Origin: Enoplolaimus lenunculus
Lineage: Eukaryota > Nematoda > Enoplea > Enoplida > Thoracostomopsidae
Assembly (NCBI GenBank): GCA_030248215.1
Contig: JASANG010002173.1
Span: 124,001 to 188,000 of the forward strand
Direction: 5' to 3'
DNA: 64,000 nt
Shown here: in pieces, positions 63,001-63,985 of the stretch
How positions within the stretch are numbered: position 1 is the stretch's first letter
Layout: each line of letters starts with the position of its first letter
The notes under the pieces: generated by a model
Databases searched by the model: none
What the model saw: only the letters and a program-made list of their open reading frames with translations
What the model was told of the DNA's origin: nothing
Position numbers and translations under genes: made by a program

Positions 63001-63985
63001 AATTTAAGAACAAAATTTCAAATAGTTTTTAACTTCAGTTGTAATTTACGATTCAAGTATTTTAGAGTCACAAAAAAGCTTGCTTGTATCTTGAATTCTT
63101 AAAATTAAAATAATTATTTTGAATTAAATTTAACATTTCAGGGTGTTGACACGTATCCAGACCCAGATGCACGCTACTATATGCTGGTATCGCTGAAGTA
63201 CCTTTGTTTACACGCAGAAGTCTTGAACAACGCGCATTCCGAACAACGTGGATTCCTTATATGGGCGCAAGAGAATATTTTAATTTCAAAGTAATCAATA
63301 TGAGCTCTTTTACCTACCATCCTCAAAGTTTGGATCAATATTCAGGCTGACACATGTACTATTTATATATTGAGTGAATTTGTTAGCAACTTATAATTAT
63401 TTCGATATTCATTTTGTTAAAGTGCTGCGTAGATAACTTGTACTAATCATCCAGTATTGTGCAATGTCCATGTTAACGAATGCACAACAATTTGCATGCA
63501 AATTTTCTTTTCACAGAGCAATCATGTTTATAAATTATTGTAAACAAAATAATGCTGAAACGTTGTCCAGAATACGTATATGATGCATTCCAGTTTTAAT
63601 TATACAGAGAGACATACAGTTGCTTTTCGCTATACTTCATAAACCATTGATATATATTTTCGTTACGGAATTTTTGTACTGCAGCGTTAATGAAACATTG
63701 AAAATAAGCGTTACTAATGCCAAATTTCTCTAAATTACACCATGGGTTATCATATATGTTTTGTATGTTAACCGATCATAACTGGCTTCACCCGTCAGAA
63801 TGAATGAGAGTTATGAATCGAGTTTAGGCTATGGCATCTCTTACAAGCACAGTACAGCCACGTATCGCAGGCGTGTGTTCCTCTGATTTTACACTGTTTG
63901 ACGTTGCCCTCCGGACCAGAAGTATTTTGGCGATTGGTAAACGCTGATTTCTCGAATGCCGACTGGAAAGAAAGATTCATTGCGG
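25088..63985 (+). CDS. unc79: UNC79 homologue, 5' part of gene (exons 1-25, spliced, incomplete at 3' end)
   Basis: UNC79 is a giant alpha-solenoid protein which, with UNC80, binds and supports the NALCN sodium-leak channel at the plasma membrane of excitable cells (known for the family). The call rests on 25 coding exons whose spliced translation follows vertebrate UNC79 as I recall it: N-terminal DIVNTLRYFSQTLL, then LLFHYWP, GTCFSTEC, LSRYGIWLLVGLCTP, LLPRPSEYARVGG, QLKEGLSRILALIPYDII, MPHWLEAI, KYLCLH and VPLILHCLTLPSG. Every exon has AG/GT borders and all phases agree. About 1,131 residues are encoded here; the remainder lies to the right. Two alternative first exons (25088 and 33108) can each start it. 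The linker at about residues 825-1010 is long, acidic and Ser/Thr-rich. Identity as UNC79 is very secure; individual borders could be off by a few bases. Confidence 0.95.
25152..25436. mobile_element. Family G MITE, just after exon 1a
   Basis: TTAAGCCCTATTCACACGTG left end and CACGTGTGAATAGTAGGGC right end. The interior has repeated CTTGCA and GCAGCTGCAA palindromes. It begins 36 bp past the exon 1a border. Confidence 0.75.
25754..26148. mobile_element. Family G MITE, internally duplicated
   Basis: GTCCTATTCGCACGTGCAAG to CGTGTGAATGGGGCTTAA. It contains a repeated internal segment (ACATGTGAACTAAATTTCTA, twice, near 25880 and 26000). Confidence 0.72.
26374..26586. mobile_element. Family B MITE
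   Basis: GGCCAATGTAAAGAACAAGG to CCCTGATCTTTACATGGGC. CCTAAGC/CCTATGC hexamer core and the TAGTCTAAAGCTTAAGCTTA motif. Confidence 0.82.
26852..27054. mobile_element. Family L hAT-like MITE
   Basis: TGCGGATCCGGAAG to CTAGATCCGCCGCTG. The GTGGCGGATC-type terminus is common in non-autonomous hAT elements (established). Shares AATTTTTTGTGATAAAA and the ATATATAGCATAC block with 42186-42374. Confidence 0.7.
27335..27483. mobile_element. Family D MITE
   Basis: GGCCCGTAGCCAGCTCACCT to GTAGGCTTCGGGCCCGG, with a run of nine or more G near 27360. Confidence 0.75.
27484..28610. other. Non-coding, nothing recognised
   Basis: Open frames at 27561-27782 and 27953-28144 have no recognised homology or supporting splice chain. 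Confidence 0.4.
28611..28790. repeat. AAT/GAT trinucleotide microsatellite
   Basis: About 180 bp of AATAAT units with GATAAT variants. Confidence 0.9.
28830..28945. repeat. GATTCCG-type degenerate low-complexity tract
   Basis: Repeated GATTCCG, GGAATT and ATTCCG strings in both directions, giving an apparent Arg/Phe-rich frame. No matching copy was seen elsewhere in the window. Confidence 0.45.
28946..29875. other. Non-coding, nothing recognised
   Basis: A+T-rich sequence with no matched repeat. Confidence 0.4.
29876..30026. mobile_element. Family A MITE
   Basis: GGTCCATGTTACTTTAAGGG to CCCTTAAAGTAACATTGGC with a short GGCTTA core. Confidence 0.78.
30545..30668. mobile_element. Family P end fragment
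   Basis: AAATTATTGTAAACAAAGTA, then GGAACGTTCCAGCTTTAATA. Closely similar to 63500-63608. Confidence 0.55.
30669..31032. other. Non-coding, nothing recognised
   Basis: Opposing open frames here have no homology. Confidence 0.35.
31033..31112. mobile_element. Family K element, short
   Basis: GGGACTATACTTGTCGTACG to AAGTATAGCGCCCACC. The GACGG core is reduced to about 40 bp. Confidence 0.6.
31113..32032. other. Non-coding, nothing recognised
   Basis: Holds a GGCAAGCCAAATACAGTTTT string related to ones near 16400 and 23610. Otherwise featureless. Confidence 0.35.
32033..32129. mobile_element. Short GC-rich inverted-repeat element
   Basis: CAGGGTTGGAACCGGCCCGG at the left and GCGCCGGTTCCAACCCT at the right, an inverted pair about 17 bp long around a G+C-rich core. 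It looks like a small foldback MITE; there is only one copy in the window. Confidence 0.6.
32297..32755. repeat. TTACCCG-rich degenerate repeat region
   Basis: Repeated TTACCCG/TTTACCCG strings around 32325-32460 and again at 32690-32750, separated by A+T-rich sequence. AGGCGTAAG and its rough inverse ACGCGTAGG bound it. Possibly a diverged element. Confidence 0.4.
33108..33135 (+). CDS. unc79: UNC79 exon 1b, alternative first coding exon (MAFSLKYYQ)
   Basis: ATG then MAFSLKYYQ plus one T, then donor GTAAGT. It has the same length, phase and donor as exon 1a. Six of the nine codons keep the same amino acid and one (His to Tyr) is a mild change. It splices in frame to exon 2 (T+TT = Phe). A family F element begins 8 bp past the exon end, so the intron start is almost all element. 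It is the closer of the two first exons, about 6.0 kb before exon 2. Confidence 0.72.
33144..33356. mobile_element. Family F MITE abutting exon 1b
   Basis: TACACTGCAAAAAATGGTGA to CACCATTTTTTGAAGTGTA, starting 8 bp past the exon 1b border. The interior holds repeated GAGTCGAATTTGACTC and TGACTCA strings. Confidence 0.82.
33357..33714. other. Non-coding, one element terminus
   Basis: A lone hAT-like terminus (CAGTGGCAGATCC) lies near 33442. Nothing else is seen. Confidence 0.35.
33715..34365. mobile_element. Family G element, long and diverged
   Basis: AAAGCCCTATTCACACGAAC left end; many CTTGCA and CAGCTGCAA motifs; a decayed right end near TTGCACGTTTCTTATATGAA. At about 650 bp it is the longest copy and may be two merged insertions. 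Confidence 0.6.
34376..34586. mobile_element. Family F MITE
   Basis: CAGCAAAAAATGATGGG to CTCACCATTTTTTGCAGTG, with GTCGAATTTGACTC interior. It directly follows the family G copy. Confidence 0.75.
34776..35050. repeat. Expanded TTAGGC/GCCTAA hexamer array
   Basis: About 100 bp of unbroken CCTAAG from 34871, then variant units (TCTACG, CCTTAG, CCGAAG) to about 35030. Decayed family-B-like flanks (GAACAGTCACCGTAAGCTTT on the left) suggest the core of an old element expanded. Confidence 0.88.
35051..35806. other. Non-coding, nothing recognised
   Basis: No matched element. Open frames at 35258-35873 have no homology. Confidence 0.4.
35807..35960. mobile_element. Family D MITE with long G and C tracts
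   Basis: GCTCGTAGCCAAAGG then G runs; shared TTTTTAAGCTTGCTTG block; long C run near 35940-35950. Confidence 0.68.
36166..36335. mobile_element. Foldback element with TTAGGC-type core
   Basis: About 57-bp imperfect inverted arms: the left contains AAATTTTTAAAGGGAAACGG and CCTTCAACAGGCTT; the right contains AAGCCTGTTGATGGAAGTG and CGTTTAAAAATTGGCGAT. The centre carries GCTTAGGCTTAGG and CTAAGCATAAGC hexamers. Confidence 0.65.
36770..37090. mobile_element. Family H element
   Basis: Contains TTTCTGCATATTTGAACTTC (related to the 40-bp array unit), GGTCAAATTTGTATTTTTGG (related to the 87-bp array unit), GTTATTGTCAAATAACTGAT and GCGCCAAATCAG. Confidence 0.62.
37091..37989. other. Non-coding, nothing recognised
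   Basis: A+T-rich sequence. Open frames at 37341-37902 have no homology. Confidence 0.4.
37990..38102. mobile_element. Family A element lacking the hexamer core
   Basis: GGCCAATGTTACTTTAACGG to CCCTTTACAGTAACATGGGC. Only about 113 bp, with the TTAGGC core completely deleted; a natural core-less control for this family. Confidence 0.75.
38306..38502. mobile_element. Family J element
   Basis: ATTCGTCGCCTGGCAACTTG to GGCGACGAAATTGTCGTGAT, with an AATCTTAAGCCTAATCATGT core and the GTCGATAAAATTCGGATTAC block shared with 40328 and 50605. Confidence 0.65.
38808..38962. mobile_element. Family D MITE
   Basis: GGCCTGTGATTAGCTTACCT to CTCCCTGGCTACGCGCTC; shared GCTGAAAATTTTTTCAGGAG block. Confidence 0.65.
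39178..39298 (+). CDS. unc79: UNC79 exon 2
   Basis: Encodes residues about 10-50: SAKIRNLTDYYHR, then LGLDIVNTLRYFSQTLL, the best conserved part of the UNC79 N-terminus. Acceptor attgtttcag, donor GTACAG. It opens at codon position 2, matching the single T left by exon 1a or 1b, and ends with GG, which joins A of exon 3 as Gly. No in-frame ATG lies upstream within this exon, so a separate first exon is required. Confidence 0.93.
39339..39568. repeat. Family A core expanded as a higher-order array, right after exon 2
   Basis: Five or so units of roughly 45 bp, each being a TTAGGC hexamer block plus ACATTTTTGCAACGC. This spacer occurs once between two hexamer blocks in ordinary family A elements. 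No terminal repeats are present. It begins 40 bp after the exon 2 donor. Confidence 0.78.
39630..39925. mobile_element. Family N element, TACTTAAG-rich
   Basis: TTTCCCAAACTCTACTTAAG at the left; many TACTTAAG/CTTAAGTA motifs to about 39750; the right side is decayed. Copy of 11369-11713. Confidence 0.5.
40120..40283 (+). CDS. unc79: UNC79 exon 3
   Basis: Residues about 50-105: LLKDAQTTSSSKLFES, then LGLFQSLNYVGLYHAIQNIV. Matches the vertebrate stretch ending in DYQGLYVTLVTLLDLVPLL as I recall it. Acceptor ttttgtttcag, donor GTAAGA, exit phase 1. Joined directly to exon 2 it skips a Pro-rich segment that vertebrate UNC79 carries between the two blocks. The longer open frame over this stretch in another frame is not the coding one. 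Confidence 0.92.
40328..40531. mobile_element. Family J element after exon 3
   Basis: TTCGTCATCCAACAAGCGAC to GACTAATTGTCGTGACACCA. Holds TCTAAGCCCAATCCTAATCG and GAAATTTCGGATTACAAGTC. It begins 44 bp after the exon 3 border. Confidence 0.68.
41023..41210. mobile_element. Family A MITE
   Basis: GGCCCATGTTACTTTAAACG to CCCTTAAAGTAACATTGGCC, with two GCTTAGG blocks around ACTCATTTTTGCAACGC. Confidence 0.82.
41309..41482 (+). CDS. unc79: UNC79 exon 4
   Basis: Residues about 105-163: LGSAIITTLNHLYLLLDRD, LEQLPYNIATLLLVLPECL, HDDIINFLTYILIPFVLK. Parallels vertebrate STLPYTMISTLATFPPFL and HKDIIEYLSTSFLPMAIL. The helix-pair pattern fits a HEAT-like solenoid. Acceptor attgtttcag; donor GTAAAA; enters with two bases and leaves with one. 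A family A element ends about 100 bp upstream and a family B element begins about 20 bp downstream. Confidence 0.93.
41504..41680. mobile_element. Family B MITE close after exon 4
   Basis: TGGCTAATGTATAGAACAAG to CTCCTGATCTATGTATGGGC; decayed hexamer core. Confidence 0.76.
41763..41828 (-). ncRNA. tRNA-like Pol III promoter pair (possible SINE head or tRNA relic)
   Basis: On the - strand a box A-like TAGCTGAGTGG is followed about 33 nt later by a box B-like AGTTCGAATCC. An anticodon-loop-like CTCCCAC lies between them. The acceptor and T stems do not pair well, so a working tRNA is unlikely. A tRNA-derived SINE head or a degenerate tRNA fits better; no SINE tail was identified. Confidence 0.42.
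42186..42374. mobile_element. Family L hAT-like MITE
   Basis: TAGCGGATCCAGAAGCG to CCAAGATCCGCCGCTG; shared TTTTTTGTGATAAAA and ATATATAGCATAC blocks. Confidence 0.72.
42501..42578 (+). CDS. unc79: UNC79 exon 5
   Basis: Residues about 163-189: EPEESYAIDSMAGVILTVFQ then KSANPG, aligned with the vertebrate MLMIAMQYTSNPVYH region. Acceptor tttatttcag, donor GTAATG, phases 2-in and 1-out. The donor forms the left edge of a 40-bp tandem array in which the exon-end sequence CCTG|GTAATG recurs, so cryptic donors follow the authentic one. Confidence 0.9.
42565..42930. repeat. 40-bp minisatellite starting at the exon 5 donor
   Basis: About nine units of AATCCTGGTAATGACTTACC plus TTTATTACCCTTACGGAAGC. 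The first unit covers the end of exon 5 and its GTAATG donor, so later units carry near copies of the exon/intron junction. Confidence 0.92.
42931..43253. other. Intron 5 remainder, A+T-rich
   Basis: No repeat recognised; long T and A runs lead to the exon 6 acceptor. Confidence 0.5.
43254..43309 (+). CDS. unc79: UNC79 exon 6
   Basis: A small exon encoding residues about 189-207, HHSQLLECLMTLRRNLYQ. The QLLECLM core is identical to vertebrate UNC79 as I recall it. Acceptor aattttcag, donor GTAAGC. It enters with two bases (making Ala) and exits in phase 0. At 56 nt it is the smallest internal exon here. Confidence 0.92.
43510..43719. mobile_element. Family A MITE
   Basis: GGCCAATGTTACTTTTAGGG to CCTTAAACTAACATGGGCC. 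Two CCTAAGC blocks around GTTGCAAAAATGTGTTC. Confidence 0.82.
44277..44406 (+). CDS. unc79: UNC79 exon 7
   Basis: Residues about 208-251: DVLSVIVCGPSSSKIPAANL, LLFHYWPFLNPKILD. Corresponds to vertebrate DLLYVIAYGPSQVKPPAVQ, MLFHYWPNLKPPG. Acceptor gttttttcag, donor GTAATC, phase 0 in and phase 1 out. It is followed by the longest internal intron in the window (4.1 kb). Confidence 0.95.
44464..44518. repeat. Short direct duplication in intron 7
   Basis: ATCTAATTTAGTAACCCTAA with AAACCA occurs twice back to back (about 27 bp each). Confidence 0.75.
44519..45215. other. Intron 7, no element matched
   Basis: A+T-rich with decayed TTAAGCTTAAGC strings near 44690. Nothing firm. Confidence 0.4.
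45216..45353. mobile_element. Family D MITE, diverged
   Basis: GCGCCCGTAGCCACAGGGGC, shared TTTCAGCCTTGCTTGTAAGC block, and CAGTTTTAGCCCCCTGG end. Confidence 0.58.
45521..45684. mobile_element. Family I element
   Basis: GCAGGGCCGGAACAGCCACT, the GAAACAAAAACCGCCAAAGT block, and GCTCGCTTTGCTCGCGAATT. Confidence 0.65.
45685..46650. other. Intron 7, nothing recognised
   Basis: About 1 kb of intron without matched elements or exon-like signals. Confidence 0.4.
46651..46910. mobile_element. Family E MITE, complete
   Basis: CTACACTGTAAATGCCAGTT to TTGGATTTTACAGTGTA, with TGAGTT/AACTCA arrays inside. Confidence 0.78.
47262..47284. mobile_element. Family L terminus, one end
   Basis: CAGTGGCAGATCCAGAAATT, a hAT-like terminus with no partner end found nearby. 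Confidence 0.4.
47621..47777. mobile_element. Family D MITE
   Basis: AGGCGCGTAGCCAGCTCACA to ATCTGGCTACGGGCCC; shared GACTTACAAGCAAGGTTGAA block. Confidence 0.72.
48075..48216. mobile_element. Family B MITE
   Basis: GGCCAATGTATAGAATAGAG to CCTGACCTTTACATGGGC; short core. Confidence 0.76.
48261..48466. mobile_element. Family A MITE
   Basis: GGCCCATGTTACTTTAAGGG to CCCTTAAAGTAACATTGGCC, with five to six perfect GGCTTA units, then ACACATTTTTGCAACG, then a second block. One of the best-preserved copies; it ends about 79 bp before exon 8. Confidence 0.86.
48546..48610 (+). CDS. unc79: UNC79 exon 8
   Basis: Residues about 251-272: AWLMPKCQSKLCVDRPDNVA then FK. Parallels vertebrate AWNPIHCQHIECHNAINKPA, keeping the paired cysteines that open the Cys/His-rich segment. 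Acceptor tctgttttag, donor GTTAGT; enters with two bases and leaves in phase 0. Confidence 0.92.
48757..48841. mobile_element. Family C fragment, left end only
   Basis: CTGTAGTGACCCGAATAAGA followed by a short, altered interior. Confidence 0.62.
48842..49493. other. Intron 8, nothing recognised
   Basis: No element end or exon signal recognised. Confidence 0.4.
49494..49803. mobile_element. Family Q element
   Basis: ATAAGAGTGTGCAACTTCCA to TTATCGACTCTTGT; contains AACGCAACGCGTGCCGGGTA and ACAGAATGTATCCAGTTGCA as in 22235-22480. Confidence 0.7.
49910..50060. mobile_element. Decayed hexamer element before exon 9
   Basis: GTCTATTGAGTCTATGCTTG followed by TTAAGCCTAAGCCTAAGC and variants. Too diverged to assign to family A or B. 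Confidence 0.4.
50122..50286 (+). CDS. unc79: UNC79 exon 9
   Basis: Residues about 273-327: KCFQPQIAAEVADAPPPVF, LCIDCVSAV, ALVDIIKPMPDTISSVCQLL. Matches vertebrate KMCIDPSLSVALGDKPPPLY, LCEECSERI, ISAICQKK. The C-x2-C and the flanking cysteines are kept. Acceptor tgcttacag; donor GTTAGT. A family B element begins at the base after the donor hexamer. Phase 0 on both sides. Confidence 0.94.
50293..50552. mobile_element. Two overlapping family B copies abutting exon 9
   Basis: A first left end (GGGCCAATGTAAAATGAACA) begins at the base after the exon 9 donor hexamer. A second left end (GCCAATGCATAGAACAGGGA) follows at about 50368. One right end (CTCTGATCTTTGCATGAGCC) closes them, which suggests insertion of one copy into another or partial duplication. 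Confidence 0.72.
50605..50790. mobile_element. Family J element
   Basis: TGACGACAATTCAACGGCGA to AGTTGTCGAGCGACGGATTG; core GCTTATGCTTAGGCTTACCG. Confidence 0.66.
50990..51184. mobile_element. Family B MITE before exon 10
   Basis: AACAATGTATAGAACAAGGC to CCCCGGTCTATACATGGGCC; good CCTAAGC core. It ends 34 bp before exon 10. Confidence 0.8.
51219..51311 (+). CDS. unc79: UNC79 exon 10
   Basis: Residues about 328-358: DCKSSNKAAIGTCFSTECAT and NGNEPIRMCQ. Follows vertebrate NCSSHVRRAVVTCFSAGC and GNRPVRYCKRC. The cysteine spacing is kept, consistent with a metal-binding knob on the solenoid (inference). Acceptor gtttacag lies 34 bp after the end of a family B element; donor GTAAAT; phase 0 on both sides. 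Confidence 0.94.
51535..51656 (+). CDS. unc79: UNC79 exon 11
   Basis: Residues about 359-399: TCHDDRHSSSTGGTHMFHAR, LPSPWDCPGPISNDFIQAVI. With exon 10 it forms C-x2-C-H-x3-H, matching vertebrate YCKRCHSNHH. Acceptor acattttag, donor GTGAGT, phase 0 in and 2 out (AG, completed by C of exon 12 as Ser). Confidence 0.93.
51742..52003. repeat. 87-bp minisatellite, three units, in intron 11
   Basis: Unit begins ATGACACTTCCTAATCATT and includes GGCCAAATTTGAATTTTTGA and TTTCGATGCTTCAATTATTT; starts at 51742, 51829 and 51916. Because 87 is a multiple of three, one frame stays open throughout, but this is intron. Part of the unit resembles family H. Confidence 0.92.
52123..52297 (+). CDS. unc79: UNC79 exon 12
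   Basis: Residues about 399-457: (S)LLKECSYTV, a charged stretch ending KEVSDERRM, then LSRYGIWLLVGLCTPRDDSA. Vertebrate counterparts are SLLKEAEF and LSQFGIWFLVSLCTPSE. Acceptor cgtttacag, donor GTAAGT; leaves in phase 0. The preceding intron holds an 87-bp tandem array. Confidence 0.95.
52364..52549. mobile_element. Family A element, left end shortened
   Basis: GGTCCGTCCCGGTTTCTGGT (usual first 20 bases missing) to CCTAAAAGTAACATTGGCC. Confidence 0.7.
52550..52906. other. Intron 12, nothing recognised
   Basis: No matched repeat. Confidence 0.4.
52907..53082. mobile_element. Family L hAT-like MITE
   Basis: CAATGGCAGATCCACGGGGG to CCTGGATCCGCCACTG. The G/C-run subterminal parts differ from the other family L copies. 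Confidence 0.68.
53234..53300 (+). CDS. unc79: UNC79 exon 13
   Basis: Residues about 458-480: EAIGHLLAMLFQWFGVTALL then SN, aligned with vertebrate ESLARLVAMVFQWFHSTAYM. Acceptor atcattttag, donor GTAAGT, phase 0 in and 1 out. Confidence 0.94.
53453..53630. mobile_element. Family A MITE
   Basis: GGCCAGTGTTACTTTAAGGG to CCCCTTAGTGTAGCATGGGCC; CCTAAGC core with the GTTGCAATAATGTGTTCC spacer. Confidence 0.8.
53684..54029. mobile_element. Family P element, longest copy
   Basis: About 345 bp related to 1537-1797, including TTGACTTTCAAAAGAATGTG, CTGCCAAAAATACGTATGTG and GGGCGTTACAGCTTTAATAA. Confidence 0.62.
54261..54402 (+). CDS. unc79: UNC79 exon 14
   Basis: Residues about 480-527: ATGAALECLKNEFVCDWLPS, VIKNHFEVFVECLLPRPSEY, ARVGGTW. 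The vertebrate match is FDVMVMCLLPKPMEFARVGG. Acceptor actttatag, donor GTATGT; the closing Trp is split with exon 15. Confidence 0.95.
54403..54960. other. Intron 14, first half
   Basis: No repeat recognised. Long open frames on both strands run from exon 14 into this intron, but they lack homology here. Confidence 0.4.
54961..55274. mobile_element. Family G MITE, TTAA-flanked
   Basis: TTAACGCTAAGCCGCATTCA, then CACGTGCAAG, at the left; CTTGCACGTATGAATAGGGC then GTTAA at the right. TTAA on both sides suggests a piggyBac-type target (inference). Confidence 0.76.
55275..55612. other. Intron 14, second half
   Basis: Nothing recognised before the exon 15 acceptor. Confidence 0.4.
55613..55700 (+). 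CDS. unc79: UNC79 exon 15
   Basis: Residues about 527-556: DRLSSRIDQLKEGLSRILA, LIPYDIITYD. Vertebrate TQLKEGLNRILCLIPYNVI is almost the same. Acceptor tgtttatag, donor GTAAGT; exits in phase 0. Confidence 0.96.
55814..55973. mobile_element. Family D MITE
   Basis: TTAGCCAGCTCACCATGCAG to CTTGGCTACCGGCCTG; G run near 55840. Confidence 0.72.
56100..56188 (+). CDS. unc79: UNC79 exon 16
   Basis: Residues about 557-586: AWDRIMPHWLEAIATEVSED, DQAELKILL, against vertebrate VWECIMPEWLEAIRTEVPDN. Acceptor ttattttag after a long T/A tract, donor GTATAT, exit phase 2 (TG completed by C as Cys). Confidence 0.95.
56289..56492. mobile_element. Family F MITE
   Basis: AACTGCAAAAAATGGTGAGT to GACGTCAATTTTGACAATGC; inverted arms with CTACGGGACTACACAAACT and its mate. 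Confidence 0.76.
56657..56780 (+). CDS. unc79: UNC79 exon 17
   Basis: Residues about 586-627: KIFEIDMCPLPFPPEDIYHF, IEYRMMADDFAVQQQALDWV. The vertebrate match is KMFDIELCPLPFSMEEMFGF and SVQEQALLWLH. Acceptor cattttaag, donor GTAATA; exits in phase 0. Confidence 0.95.
56860..56965. mobile_element. Decayed family B-like piece
   Basis: Altered family B-type opening (GGACTGAGGACCGTGG), then TTAGGTTTAGGCGTAGGC and GTTAGGCTTACGCTTA. The far end is unclear. Confidence 0.4.
57015..57087. repeat. Compound AAAT / AT / GT microsatellite at the exon 18 acceptor
   Basis: About nine AAAT units, then about ten AT, then about eight GT, leading straight into TATTTCAG of exon 18. Confidence 0.93.
57093..57284 (+). 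CDS. unc79: UNC79 exon 18
   Basis: Residues about 628-691: VLSSLDIMIPMEILLEFFIG, AVRNIKVSAPGPTCSTALEA, then a low-complexity Ala/Ser/Lys linker. The start matches vertebrate VLSELDIMVPLQLLISMFSD. The tail replaces the long Ser-Pro-Phe linker of vertebrates and is shorter. The acceptor tatttcag directly follows a compound AAAT/AT/GT microsatellite. Donor GTAAAC; phase 0 both sides. Confidence 0.93.
57860..58078 (+). CDS. unc79: UNC79 exon 19
   Basis: Residues about 692-764. It opens IECADDDS, like vertebrate FDCEDDEM, and closes IEFYVLMIDVIIKQ, like LNCFILMFDLLLKQ. Between them sits an insert of about 45 residues rich in Ala, Asp, Ser and Glu, absent from the vertebrate protein as I recall it. 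Acceptor aatttcag; donor GTACAG, followed directly by a second GT six bases later. Phase 0 both sides. Confidence 0.92.
58168..58318. mobile_element. Family K MITE, complete
   Basis: AGGGTTGCGGTATACTTTTG to AAGTATAGTGTCACCCTT, inverted ends; core of GGTGACGAACGGCGACGTGC-type units. Confidence 0.74.
58319..58694. other. Intron 19, nothing recognised
   Basis: No matched repeat or exon signal. Confidence 0.4.
58695..58866. mobile_element. Family I element next to the exon 20 acceptor
   Basis: CGCCGGAGCAGACACCTCCA to CGCCTGCTCCGGCACTGAC. Inverted GCCGGAGCAG ends. The right end lies 13 bp before exon 20. Confidence 0.7.
58880..59059 (+). CDS. unc79: UNC79 exon 20
   Basis: Residues about 765-824: VELSEMKKHCGIDSSAPQKV, LTEIAKAPWWGTHVCDDPD, DCFYCQETTVYFE. 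Matches vertebrate MELQDDGI, NNVFQAPWGGSHTCQKDE and CNLCQSSILCYQ. Trp-Gly and the cysteine pair are kept. The acceptor gttacag lies 13 bp after a family I element. Donor GTAAAT; phase 0 both sides. Confidence 0.94.
59230..59376. mobile_element. Family D MITE
   Basis: GGCTAGTAGCCAGCCAATTG to TCTTGACTACGGGTCCG; long C run near 59340-59352. Confidence 0.68.
59659..59896 (+). CDS. unc79: UNC79 exon 21 (acidic linker)
   Basis: Residues about 825-904: FMVEVIQHMCPKEEVKIEL, then YEALWEETEADATVAGGGEN and a Gly/Ser/Thr-rich tail. The first helix matches vertebrate LACELLERLAPKEES. The rest is an expanded, poorly conserved acidic linker, probably disordered. Acceptor tattttag, donor GTAACT, exit phase 1. 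Codon usage is richer in G+C than the introns around it. Confidence 0.88.
59897..60700. other. Intron 21, nothing recognised
   Basis: About 800 bp without matched elements. Open frames here have no homology and no phase fit. Confidence 0.45.
60701..60828 (+). CDS. unc79: UNC79 exon 22 (acidic linker)
   Basis: Residues about 904-946: TMLQTAQPGVVSGAVEVMPI, VEMEDIEFVGVLPSEE. Linker sequence with little direct similarity. It is accepted because its borders (gttatag and GTAAGA) and its phases (two bases in, phase 0 out) link exons 21 and 23, and because the frame stays open with coding-like composition. Confidence 0.8.
60979..61145. mobile_element. Family D MITE, well preserved
   Basis: GGGTCGTAGCCAGCTCACCT to CCCTTGGCTACGGGCCCGG, with G runs near 61007-61014 and 61080-61088 and a C run near 61125. 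Confidence 0.78.
61146..61542. other. Intron 22, nothing recognised
   Basis: No element matched. Confidence 0.4.
61543..61684. mobile_element. Family D MITE ending at the exon 23 acceptor
   Basis: GGGCCGGTAGCCAAATGGGA to CAAGGTGAGTCGGCTATGGG; shared GATTTTCAACCTTGCTTGTA block. The end falls about 10 bp before exon 23. Confidence 0.72.
61695..61943 (+). CDS. unc79: UNC79 exon 23
   Basis: Residues about 947-1029. A Thr/Ala-rich linker (METAMAQAV-like, encoded VETAMAQAVTLTETDVGMAT) leads into FALDELPAQLQLIYSLMQ, which matches vertebrate CYQQLPVTLRLIYTIFQE. The acceptor tgttgcag has a weak pyrimidine tract because a family D element ends about 10 bp before it. Donor GTTAGT; phase 0 both sides. 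Confidence 0.9.
62120..62290. mobile_element. Family E MITE, right end lost
   Basis: CTATACACTGTAAGTTTCAG left end, TGAGTTGAATCACTCA interior. No right terminus before family I begins. Confidence 0.7.
62320..62521. mobile_element. Family I element
   Basis: GGCAGGGCCGGAACAACCAC to CTGTCTGCTCCGGCACTGG. Contains a CCACCACCACCACT run and the ACAAAAACCGCCAAAGTTTT block. Confidence 0.72.
62808..63105. repeat. About 101-bp minisatellite, three units, before exon 24
   Basis: Unit begins ACAAAATTTCAAATAGTTTT and includes CAGTTGTAATTTACGATTCA and GCTTGTATCT; starts at about 62808, 62910 and 63010. Confidence 0.9.
63142..63290 (+). CDS. unc79: UNC79 exon 24
   Basis: Residues about 1030-1079: GVDTYPDPDARYYMLVSLKY, LCLHAEVLNNAHSEQRGFL, IWAQENILIS. 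Corresponds to vertebrate MLNCLKILCLHGECLYTARK and FLAYIQDHMLIAS. Acceptor acatttcag, donor GTAATC; exits with AA, completed as Lys. A 101-bp tandem array ends about 37 bp upstream. Confidence 0.94.
63500..63608. mobile_element. Family P end fragment
   Basis: AAATTATTGTAAACAAAATA, GAATACGTATATGATGCATT and CCAGTTTTAATTATACAG; like 30545-30668. Confidence 0.52.
63828..63985 (+). CDS. unc79: UNC79 exon 25
   Basis: Residues about 1079-1132: LWHLLQAQYSHVSQACVPLI, LHCLTLPSGPEVFWRLVNAD, FSNADWKERFIA. The vertebrate match is LWRVVKSEFSQLSSLAVPLL, LHALSLPHGADIFW and KDWKMRFEAVEKV. Acceptor gagtttag. The exon probably ends at the GG before GTAAAT (63986), because vertebrate RFEAVEKV would continue with a Val split after its first base. 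The gene continues past the window. Confidence 0.93.
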
